A DNA stretch of 64,000 nucleotides from Paractinoplanes pyxinae (GTDB lineage: Bacteria; Actinomycetota; Actinomycetes; Mycobacteriales; Micromonosporaceae), in NCBI RefSeq assembly GCF_026626335.1, contig NZ_JAPNTZ010000010.1, positions 1 to 64,000 on the forward strand, read 5' to 3'. The notes below the pieces were generated by a model. The model was given only the letters and a program-made list of their open reading frames with translations. It was not told the origin of the DNA and searched no databases. The position numbers and the translations under genes were made by a program. Shown here in pieces: positions 18,699 through 28,078 of this stretch; the stretch's first letter is position 1, and the number at the start of each line of letters is the position of its first letter.

Positions 18699-20158
18699 GG
18701 CGCCCGCGAGCCCCGCGCCTTCTCCTGCTCGACCAGGGCCTCGAGGTCGCTGAGCCGGCCCAGGCCGTTGAGCGGCTGCCGCATGCGGTGGTTATTGGCC
18801 AGCTTCGGCTCGTTGCGGGCGAGGAAGGCCCAGTAGCCGGCGGTGTAGGGGCACGCGTCGTCGCCGACCCGCACCTTCGGGTCGTAGCGGCAGCCGCCGC
18901 AGTAGTCGCTCATCCGGTTGATGTAGGCGCCGCCCGAGGCGTACGGCTTGGTGCTCATCCGCCCGGAGTCGGCGTACTGGCTCATGCCGATCACGTTGGC
19001 CGTCATCACCCACTCGTAGCCGTCGACGAAGCAGCGGTGGAACCAGTCGGCCATCGCGCCCGGCCGCCAGCCGCGCTGCATGGCGTAGTTGCCCAGCACC
19101 ATCAGCCGCGGGATGTGATGCACCCAGCCGCGGTCGCGCACGCCGGCCAGCACGTCGGACAGGCAGCGCGCCTCGACCGCGCCGGCGTCCAGGTCGGCGA
19201 ACCAGCGCGGCAGCTCGCGGCGCGCCTTGAGCTCGTTCGAGGCCCGGTAGTCCGGCTCGAAATACCAGTACAGGTGCCAGATGAAGTCGCGCCAGCCGAT
19301 GATCTGCCGCACGAAACCCTCCACGCTGGCCAGCGGGGCTTCGCCCTTCCGGTACGCCTCTTCGGCGCGCTCGACGACCTCGAGCGGATCGAGCAGGCCC
19401 AGGTTCATCGCGGCGCTCAGCAGGCTGTGGCTCATCAGCGGGTCGCCGGCCAGCATGGCGTCCTCGTACGGGCCGAAGGTGGGCAGCCGGTGGGTCACGA
19501 AGTGCCGCAGCCGGGCCAGCGCCTCCGGGCGGGTGGCCGGGAACATCCGCGGGCCGTCGTTGCCGACGAACTCGATGCCGTCCTCGCGCTCCCACCGGTC
19601 GAGGTCGGCCCGCACCTGCTCGTCGATCTCGTCCTCGACGATCGCCGGGGGAGAGGGCACGTCGAGCCGTTCCACCCCGCGCGGCGGTGGCTCGCGGTTG
19701 TCGGCATCCAGGTTCCACTTGCCGCCGGTGGGCTCGTCGCCGTCCATCAGGATGCCGTGCCGCTGCCGGGCGTCGCGGTAGAAGTCCTCCATCTTCAGGT
19801 GCGTACGGCCGTGCGCCCAGGCCGTGAAGTCGGCCGGTGCGGTCACGAAGCCCCGCGGCGGCAGCACCTCTTCCACCTGCTCCAGCCGGTTGACCAGGCC
19901 GCGGGCGGCCCGCGAGGTCGGGTGGCAGACGGTGACCGGTTCTTTCAAGGCTTCGGCGTACGTCTCGGCCCTGATCAGCCGGACCCGGTCGTCGTCCTGG
20001 GCCCGGTGCCGCAGCGCGGACAGGATCAGGTGGGCCTTCTGCCGGTGGAACACGCGGCGCCGGAACACCGCCTTCGACTCCACCAGCAGCACCGGCTGAT
20101 CGGGGGAGTCGAGGAAATGCGGGCCGAGCTGATCGGCGAAGAGCCAGCGGCGGGTCAT
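18695..20158 (-). CDS. Cryptochrome/photolyase-related protein, iron-sulfur (FeS-BCP) type
   Basis: A 487-residue member of the deoxyribodipyrimidine photolyase-related family whose characterised members repair (6-4) photoproducts using FAD, a ribolumazine antenna and a [4Fe-4S] cluster. Four cysteines in the family pattern are visible: one in EARCLSDV and three in DYCGGCRYDPKV...DACPYT (roughly residues 331, 420, 423 and 436). The flavin-binding helical region around WFHRCFVDGYEWVMTANV is well conserved. The N-terminus begins RRWLFADQLGPHF, the expected Rossmann-like domain. The ATG at 20158 fits this. Confidence 0.9.
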   Translation of the reverse strand: MTRRWLFADQLGPHFLDSPDQPVLLVESKAVFRRRVFHRQKAHLILSALRHRAQDDDRVRLIRAETYAEALKEPVTVCHPTSRAARGLVNRLEQVEEVLPPRGFVTAPADFTAWAHGRTHLKMEDFYRDARQRHGILMDGDEPTGGKWNLDADNREPPPRGVERLDVPSPPAIVEDEIDEQVRADLDRWEREDGIEFVGNDGPRMFPATRPEALARLRHFVTHRLPTFGPYEDAMLAGDPLMSHSLLSAAMNLGLLDPLEVVERAEEAYRKGEAPLASVEGFVRQIIGWRDFIWHLYWYFEPDYRASNELKARRELPRWFADLDAGAVEARCLSDVLAGVRDRGWVHHIPRLMVLGNYAMQRGWRPGAMADWFHRCFVDGYEWVMTANVIGMSQYADSGRMSTKPYASGGAYINRMSDYCGGCRYDPKVRVGDDACPYTAGYWAFLARNEPKLANNHRMRQPLNGLGRLSDLEALVEQEKARGSRAP

Positions 20159-20186
20159 GTCGTCATCGTGCCCGCGCCGGAGCCGA

Positions 20187-21329
20187 TCAACCGGGAGTCA
20201 GCACTTCTTCCCGCAGGCGGGCGACCAGGTCGGCGCTGTCGGTGACCGAGCGCCGGGTGAGCAGCACGGTGGCCAGGCTGCCGTGGTCGGCCCAGGCGCA
20301 GACGACGACCGAGGCGCCGTTGTCGCGCCCGACCCCGCAGCTCTGGTGGGCGCCGGACTCGCCGAGGTCGAAGGACTGCACGTTCTTCAGGTTGTACTCC
20401 GAGGTGGCCTGGTCGAGGCGGCCACGGACGTCGGAGCCGGGAGTCAGCCGGAAGCCGGTCTCGCCGAAGACGGTTACGCGCTTGCCGCGGGCGTCGCGGT
20501 AGACGCCGGCGAAGCCGTTGGGGCCCGTCTCCTCGGTGTCGCGCAGCTGCAGGTCGGCGAAGGACTTGGGCAGGGCGGCGCTGACCGGGTACTGCCGGGC
20601 GGTGGGCCACTGGAACCAGGCGAAGGGCAGGCCGCAGCAGCAGGCCACGCCGAGCAGGCTCAGCAGGGCGAAGCGGCGGCCCCAGCGGCGCTTGCGGCGG
20701 GGCGGCGGCAGCGGGCGGCTGGGTGCGCGCTCGGCCCAGGGCGGCGGGGCGGGGAGCCGGCGGCCGTGCACGATCGGGCCGGGCGGGGGCGGTGGGGGAG
20801 CCGGCGGGCGGGTCTGCACGGGCAGGCGGTTGATCGCGGCTGCCTTCTCCTGCCGCTTGCGTTCCTTCCGGCTGAGTTTGGGTGCCGGCTGCGTCTTCGC
20901 CGCAGGCGCAGCTGGGGGCGGCGCAGCTGGGGGCGGCGCAGCGGGGGGCTCGATGCGCGTCGGGGGCGGCGTGGGTGGCGACGCGGCCGGGGGCTCGATG
21001 CGGGTCGGGGGCGGCAGCGGGGGCGCCGGCTTGGGGGTGGCCGCCTCGGCCTCGGTGCCGGTCAGGTCGTACGCGAAGGAGTCCCACGGGGTGTCCTGGT
21101 CGGCCCACGGGTCGACGGCCGGGGTGGTCGCCCAGTGCTCCTCGTCGGCCGGCTCCGGCTTGTCGTCGCGGCGCCACCAGGCCTTCTTGGGCGACGGCGG
21201 GGGCACCGCGGCCGACCCGCTCCAGCGGACCGGGGCGTCGACTGTGGAGGGTTCGGAGCCGTTGTCCAGCCGGGTCGGGTCGGGCACTCCGGCCGCCGGC
21301 TGAGTTTCCTCCGGCTGCTCCTCGGCCAT
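20187..21329 (-). CDS. Membrane-anchored protein, paralogue of the 185-850 protein
   Basis: A 380-residue protein of unknown function. Residues 1-210 are a cytoplasmic, proline- and alanine-rich linker containing short repeats (APPPAAP and TRIEPPAA types). One transmembrane helix follows at about 225-245 and an external domain makes up the rest. The external domain includes SCGVGRDNGASVVVCAWADHGSLA, matching CGIT...TVCGWADHGSLA in the protein at 185-850; two cysteines are conserved, probably as a disulfide. The gene is divergent from the RsbQ-like hydrolase gene. The linker resembles those of other Micromonosporaceae membrane proteins in composition only. Confidence 0.7.
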   Translation of the reverse strand: MAEEQPEETQPAAGVPDPTRLDNGSEPSTVDAPVRWSGSAAVPPPSPKKAWWRRDDKPEPADEEHWATTPAVDPWADQDTPWDSFAYDLTGTEAEAATPKPAPPLPPPTRIEPPAASPPTPPPTRIEPPAAPPPAAPPPAAPAAKTQPAPKLSRKERKRQEKAAAINRLPVQTRPPAPPPPPPGPIVHGRRLPAPPPWAERAPSRPLPPPRRKRRWGRRFALLSLLGVACCCGLPFAWFQWPTARQYPVSAALPKSFADLQLRDTEETGPNGFAGVYRDARGKRVTVFGETGFRLTPGSDVRGRLDQATSEYNLKNVQSFDLGESGAHQSCGVGRDNGASVVVCAWADHGSLATVLLTRRSVTDSADLVARLREEVLTPG

Positions 21330-21495
21330 CCGTCGATCTCCTTCACTGCCGGCAAGATCCCGGCGGGGCGGTCAACTCCCAGGTTAGAGGCGGTCTGCCA
21401 CCCCCGGCCTCTGTCTTTGGTCCGGTTCGCGCATACAAATGCCGGACAGACTGGGCGATGTGCAAGACGCTGTGGAGCCGTATGGTTACCGGGAC

Positions 21496-22293
21496 ATGAG
21501 AACGACACAGAGAAACGCCGTCACTCTGACCGGGAACCCGGCCGGTCAGCCGATGGTTTTCGCCCACGGCTACGGCTGCGACCAGAACATGTGGCGTCAC
21601 GTCGCTCCGGCCTTCGCGGACTCGCATCGGCTCGTCCTTTTCGATCATGTCGGCAACGGCAAGTCGGATTTGTCGGCGTACGACGACGACCGCTACTCCT
21701 CGCTCGACGGCTACGCCGACGACATCCTCGAGATCCTGCACGAGAACGACCTGTGGGACGTCGTGTTCGTCGGCCACTCGGTGAGCGCCATGATCGGCGT
21801 GATCGCCGCCAACAAGGAGCCCGAGCGCTTCGCCCGGCTGGTCCTCATCGGCCCGTCGCCGCGCTACATCAACGAGCCCGCCGGCGGTTACCAGGGCGGC
21901 TTCAACTCCTCCGACATCGAGTCGCTGCTCGTCTCGCTCGACAGCAACTATCTGGGCTGGTCGAGCACCATGGCGCCGGTCATCATGGGCAACCCCGACC
22001 GCCCCGAGCTGGGCGAAGAGCTGACCAACAGCTTCTGCCGCACCGACCCCGCCATCGCGAAGAAGTTCGCGCGGGTCACCTTCCTCTCCGACAACCGCGA
22101 CGACCTCCTCAAGTTGCGCACCCCCGCGCTCATCCTCCAGTGTTCGGACGACGTGATCGCGCCGGCCATGGTGGGCGACTACGTTCACAAACACACCGCC
22201 GGGAGCACTCTGGTGCATCTGAACGCGACCGGGCACTGCCCCAACCTGAGCGCCCCCGAGGAAACTGTCGATGCCATGAAGGCCTGGCTTTAG
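21496..22293 (+). CDS. Alpha/beta hydrolase, RsbQ-like
   Basis: A 265-residue alpha/beta hydrolase with the catalytic triad visible: Ser in GHSVSAM, Asp in QCSDDVI, His in TGHCPNL. The segment FAHGYGCDQNMW and overall length match RsbQ, the hydrolase required with the PAS-PP2C phosphatase RsbP for energy-stress signalling in Bacillus; plant KAI2/D14 receptors belong to the same family. The next gene, 12 bp downstream, is a PAS-containing PP2C, which strengthens the RsbQ assignment. The start is the ATG at 21496; an ATG-like start at 21439 would add a tail not seen in the family. Substrate or ligand is unknown. Confidence 0.85.
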   Translation: MRTTQRNAVTLTGNPAGQPMVFAHGYGCDQNMWRHVAPAFADSHRLVLFDHVGNGKSDLSAYDDDRYSSLDGYADDILEILHENDLWDVVFVGHSVSAMIGVIAANKEPERFARLVLIGPSPRYINEPAGGYQGGFNSSDIESLLVSLDSNYLGWSSTMAPVIMGNPDRPELGEELTNSFCRTDPAIAKKFARVTFLSDNRDDLLKLRTPALILQCSDDVIAPAMVGDYVHKHTAGSTLVHLNATGHCPNLSAPEETVDAMKAWL

Positions 22294-22305
22294 AAGCGGC
22301 GGACC

Positions 22306-24807
22306 GTGAGTGACACTGGTGGGCCGGACGTGACGCAGGACCTGCGGCCGCCCTGGGACGAAGACCCCGACGACCTGTACGAGCACGCGCCGTGCGGGTA
22401 CCTGACCACGCTTCCCGACGGCACGATCGTCCGGGTCAACCAGACGTTCCTGAGCTGGACCGGATACACGCGGGGCGAGCTGGTCGGGCACCGCCGGTTC
22501 CGTGACCTGCTCACCTCGGGCGGGCAGATCTACCACGAGACCCACTACGCCCCGCTGCTGCGCATGCAGGACGAGGTGCACGAGCTCGCCTTCGACGTGG
22601 TCTGCTCGGACGGGCGCCAGCTGCCGACGCTGGTCAACTCGGTGCTGGCGCGGGGTGAGTCGGGAGAGCCGCGGGCGATCCGCACGACCCTGTTCAACGC
22701 CACCGAGCGCCGCCAGTACGAGAAAGAGCTGCTGCTCGCCCGCCAGATCGCCGAGGCCTCCGAGCGGCGGGTCCGGGTGCTGCAGCAGATCGTGGCCGAC
22801 CTGGCCGCCGCGCCGACCGAGGCCGAGGTGGCCGAGGCCGTGGTCCGCGCGCCCGAGTCGGCCTTCGGCGCGGCCAGCAGCAGCATCTACCTGGTCGACG
22901 ACGAGCGCGACGTGATCTACGCCGTGGCCTCGACCGACCCCACCACCGGCAACTGGGACGACATGGCCCGCTCGTCCGACCGGGCGGTGGCCCGGGTGGC
23001 CGAGCGCGGCGACCTGCACGTGGTCGGTTCCGTCGCCGAGGCCCGCCAGCACTTCCCCGACCTGGTCGAGAGCATGCGCCGCTCGGGCCGCAGCACGGTG
23101 GTGCTGCTGCCGCTGACCACCGGCCCGGCCGACGAGCACTCCACCGCCGAGACGCTGGGCGTGCTGGCCTTCAGCTTCAAGGGCGAGCGCAAGCTGACCG
23201 ACGGCGAGCTGCGGGTCGTCCGCCTGCTCGGCCAGCAGGCGGGCCAGGCGCTCGACCGGGCCCGCCTCTACGACGAGGTGCGCCGGCGCGAGGAACGCTC
23301 GAAGTTCCTGGCCGAGACCACACGCTCGCTCGACGAGCTGCACCGGCTGCTGCCCCGCACCCGCCGGGTGATCGACCGGGTGGTGCCCGAGATCGCCGAC
23401 TGGGCCGAGGTGCGCCTCATGGTCGGCTCGACGCCGGTGGTGGAGGAGTCGGGCGGCCCCCGCCCCGACGAAGAGCTGCTGACCCAGCGGCTGGGCAAGG
23501 TGGCCGCCGGCGGCGAGCCGGTCTTCGCCGCCGACGGTGACCAGCTCGACTGCTCGGTGCTGCCGCTCACCGCCCGCGGGCTGGTGCTGGGCACGCTGGC
23601 GCTGCGGATGGCGCCCGACCGCCGGGGCGCCGCGGCCGAGCGGACGTTCCTGGTCGAGCTGGCCGACCGGGCCGGCCTCGCCCTCGAGAACGCCCGCCTC
23701 TACGAGCAGGAGAGGCAGATCGCCCGCACGCTGCAGCGCAGCCTGCTCGCCGGCGACCTGCCGAGCGGCGACAGCCGGTTCGCGGTCGAGACCCATTACC
23801 AGGCGGCCACGCACGACCTCGAGGTCGGCGGCGACTGGTTCGACGCGTTCCTGATCACCAAGGACAAGCTGGCCGTGGTGGTCGGCGACGTGGTGGGCCG
23901 GGGGATAGAGGCGGCCACCACCATGGGCCAGCTGCGCAGCGCGGTGCGGGCGCTCGCCTCCAGCGCGACCGGGCCGGCCCGGCTGATCGAGGGGCTCGAC
24001 CGGTTCGTCGAGCGGGTCGAGTCGGCCCGCATGGCCACCGTCGCGTACGTCGAGGTCGACCTGGCCGGCGGCGAGGTGGCCTACTCGTGCGCCGGTCACC
24101 TGCCGCCGCTGCTGCAAGAGCCGGCCGGATCGCCGGAATACCTGCTGCAGGGCCGCTCGGCCCCGCTGGGCTCCAAGGCCGGCAACAAGGTCCGCACCGA
24201 GCACCGCCGCCGGCTGCCGGCCGGCAGCCGGGTGCTGCTCTACACCGACGGCCTGATCGAGCGTCGCAGCCGCCCGATCGACAAGGGCTTCGAGCTGCTG
24301 GCCCGCGAGTGGGCCCGGCGCCGGGACGCCCCGCTGCAGGGGCTCGCGGCCACGCTGGCCGACACCCTGGTCGGCCGCGATCACAGCGACGACGTCTGCA
24401 TGCTGTGCCTGACGCTGGGCACCGAGGAACGCATCGAGCGCACGATCGGCGCCGACCGCATGCAGATCGCCCTGCTCCGGGCCGACCTGCGGGCCTGGCT
24501 GGTGGCCCACGAGGTCGAGCCCGAGTGCCGCGACGCGGTGCTGCTGGCCTGCTCCGAGGCGGTGGCCAACGCGATCGAGCACGGCTACCGGGACGACCCG
24601 TTCGGCATGATCGACGTGGTCGCCACGGTGACCACCGACGCCGTCGAGGTGCGGGTCACCGACCGGGGCACGTGGCGGGGCGCGGTCAGCGACGTGGCTC
24701 GCGGGCGCGGCCTGCAGCTGATCCGCGAGTCGATGGACCAGGTGCTGTTCGACCGCAGCGACGGCACGACGGTCACCATGCGGCGCGGGCGACGGGAGGC
24801 GGGGTGA
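22306..24807 (+). CDS. PAS-GAF-GAF-PP2C phosphatase with C-terminal HATPase (RsbP/RsbW-like fusion)
   Basis: A multidomain signalling protein of 833 residues. A PAS domain lies at about 22-125, a GAF domain at about 150-305, a second weaker GAF-like region at about 320-465, a SpoIIE-type PP2C phosphatase at about 475-690 (with the metal-binding EVGGDWFDAF and GDVVGRG), and a histidine-kinase-like ATPase at about 705-833 (NAIEHGY; VTDRGTW). The PP2C should dephosphorylate an anti-sigma antagonist and the HATPase should rephosphorylate it, so opposing activities are joined. It starts at a GTG, sits 12 bp after the RsbQ-like gene and overlaps the STAS gene (GTGATGG). No transmembrane segment is present. 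Confidence 0.92.
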   Translation: MSDTGGPDVTQDLRPPWDEDPDDLYEHAPCGYLTTLPDGTIVRVNQTFLSWTGYTRGELVGHRRFRDLLTSGGQIYHETHYAPLLRMQDEVHELAFDVVCSDGRQLPTLVNSVLARGESGEPRAIRTTLFNATERRQYEKELLLARQIAEASERRVRVLQQIVADLAAAPTEAEVAEAVVRAPESAFGAASSSIYLVDDERDVIYAVASTDPTTGNWDDMARSSDRAVARVAERGDLHVVGSVAEARQHFPDLVESMRRSGRSTVVLLPLTTGPADEHSTAETLGVLAFSFKGERKLTDGELRVVRLLGQQAGQALDRARLYDEVRRREERSKFLAETTRSLDELHRLLPRTRRVIDRVVPEIADWAEVRLMVGSTPVVEESGGPRPDEELLTQRLGKVAAGGEPVFAADGDQLDCSVLPLTARGLVLGTLALRMAPDRRGAAAERTFLVELADRAGLALENARLYEQERQIARTLQRSLLAGDLPSGDSRFAVETHYQAATHDLEVGGDWFDAFLITKDKLAVVVGDVVGRGIEAATTMGQLRSAVRALASSATGPARLIEGLDRFVERVESARMATVAYVEVDLAGGEVAYSCAGHLPPLLQEPAGSPEYLLQGRSAPLGSKAGNKVRTEHRRRLPAGSRVLLYTDGLIERRSRPIDKGFELLAREWARRRDAPLQGLAATLADTLVGRDHSDDVCMLCLTLGTEERIERTIGADRMQIALLRADLRAWLVAHEVEPECRDAVLLACSEAVANAIEHGYRDDPFGMIDVVATVTTDAVEVRVTDRGTWRGAVSDVARGRGLQLIRESMDQVLFDRSDGTTVTMRRGRREAG

Positions 24808-25190
24808 TGGAGTTCACCCGGGGCGGCCGCCCCGTGCCGAGGGGCAACCTGGACCGCTGGGTCACGTTCTCCACGTTCGGCGACGCCGAGCTGGTGTCGC
24901 TGACCGGCGAGATAGACCTGGCCAACGCGCCCGAGATCGGCAAGGCGATCGTCGAGCGGATCGAGACGGCCGGCAAGGTGCTCATCGACCTGACCACCGT
25001 CTCGTTCCTCGACAGCGCCGGGGTGCGCCTGCTCGACGCCCTGATCGGCGACCTGAACGACCACGGCACGCCGGCCCGGCTCGTGGTGGGCGAGACCGGG
25101 GCCGCCCGCATGACCCTCCAGCTGTGCGCCTTCCGCGAGGACGTGCTGGCCACCGACCTGGACCGGGCGGCAGCGGAGATCGGGAGTTAG
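24807..25190 (+). CDS. STAS-domain anti-sigma factor antagonist
   Basis: A 127-residue protein with one STAS domain. The conserved segment VSFLDSAGVRLLD contains the serine that is phosphorylated in SpoIIAA/RsbV proteins. The ATG shares its first base with the stop of the preceding phosphatase/kinase gene, so it is very probably the substrate of that protein. A 30-residue N-terminal extension precedes the domain. The target sigma or anti-sigma factor is not encoded in this window. Confidence 0.9.
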   Translation: MEFTRGGRPVPRGNLDRWVTFSTFGDAELVSLTGEIDLANAPEIGKAIVERIETAGKVLIDLTTVSFLDSAGVRLLDALIGDLNDHGTPARLVVGETGAARMTLQLCAFREDVLATDLDRAAAEIGS

Positions 25191-25195
25191 ACGCG

Positions 25196-25201
25196 TACCC
25201 T
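25196..25201 (+). promoter_or_regulatory. -10-like box (TACCCT) before the radical SAM gene
   Basis: TACCCT ends 9 nt before the ATG at 25210, giving a leader of at most a few bases. No Shine-Dalgarno sequence is present, consistent with leaderless translation. Confidence 0.35.
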
Positions 25202-25209
25202 AGAGGCCC

Positions 25210-27153
<1,944 letters not shown>

Positions 27154-27155
27154 AC

Positions 27156-27926
27156 ATGGCTCCCAAGAATCAGCCCGTCGGCGGCCAGGCGCCGGTCGTC
27201 CAGCGCATCCGCCTCCGCTACGCCAAGCGCGGCCCGCTGCGTTTCACCTCCCACCGCGATTTCGCGCGCGCTTTCGAGCGGGCGCTGCGGCGGGCCGCCG
27301 TGCCCATCGCCTTCTCCCAGGGCTTCACCCCGCACCCCAAGATCTCGTACGCGAGTGCGGCCCCGACCGGCGTGGGCAGCGAGGCCGAATACCTCGAGAT
27401 CGGTCTGCAGGCCGAGGTCGACCCGGCCCAGCTGCGGGTGGCGCTGGACGCCGCGCTGTCCCCGGGCCTCGACGTCCTGGACGCGGTGGTGGCCGGATCG
27501 GGCAGCCTGGCCGACCGGATCGACGCCTCGCACTGGCTGATCGAGCTGCCCGCGGTGGAGCCGGGCCGGGCCGAGGCGGCCGTCAAGGCGTTCACCGCGC
27601 TCGACGAAGTGCTGGTCGAGCGCATGACCAAGCAGGGCAAACGCTCGTTCGACGCCCGTCAGGCAGTGGCTCGTATCGCTGTGACGGACCAGTCCGCCGT
27701 ACCTTCCGAGGCGGACGGCGCACCGTGTGCGATAATCGACCTTGTCGTACGACAGGTGACGCCCGCCGTACGACCCGATGACGTCCTTTCCGGCCTGCGC
27801 GTGGCGGCTGGTCTGGAGCCGCCGGTGCCCCCACGGGTTACCCGGCTGGCCCAGGGCACGCTCACCGCACAGGGGGATATCGTCGATCCGTTGGACGCGG
27901 ATCGCGAGCCTGCCCTTCCGGGGTGA
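27156..27926 (+). CDS. TIGR03936 / DUF2344 family protein
   Basis: A 256-residue protein that begins, after a short tail, with RIRLRYAKRGPLRFTSHRDFARAFERALRR, the family signature. It follows the radical SAM gene by 2 bp and the two families are often fused in other bacteria, so they are expected to act together. The start is the ATG at 27156. No catalytic residues are obvious. The product probably positions or carries the substrate of the radical SAM enzyme, which is inference. Confidence 0.88.
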   Translation: MAPKNQPVGGQAPVVQRIRLRYAKRGPLRFTSHRDFARAFERALRRAAVPIAFSQGFTPHPKISYASAAPTGVGSEAEYLEIGLQAEVDPAQLRVALDAALSPGLDVLDAVVAGSGSLADRIDASHWLIELPAVEPGRAEAAVKAFTALDEVLVERMTKQGKRSFDARQAVARIAVTDQSAVPSEADGAPCAIIDLVVRQVTPAVRPDDVLSGLRVAAGLEPPVPPRVTRLAQGTLTAQGDIVDPLDADREPALPG

Positions 27927-28078
27927 GGAACGCTCCATCGGCGGGTGCTGGCCGCAACCGGCGCCCTTGACAGACTTCGGCAGCCTGTCCGCTCACCCGG
28001 CGGGACCGAAATACTTGCGGCGACCCTGCGTGGCAGCGCTCAAACGCGCCCGGGGCCGCCAGAACTGGAGAGCGCCCC
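27927..28078 (+). promoter_or_regulatory. Upstream region of the RNase E/G gene
   Basis: This 152-bp gap contains TTGACA at 27968-27973, a good -35 element, but no convincing -10 at 17-18 bp; a TACTTG further on is a weak candidate. GGAG at 28066-28069 is the ribosome binding site for the ATG at 28079. No gene or hairpin of note was found. Confidence 0.3.
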
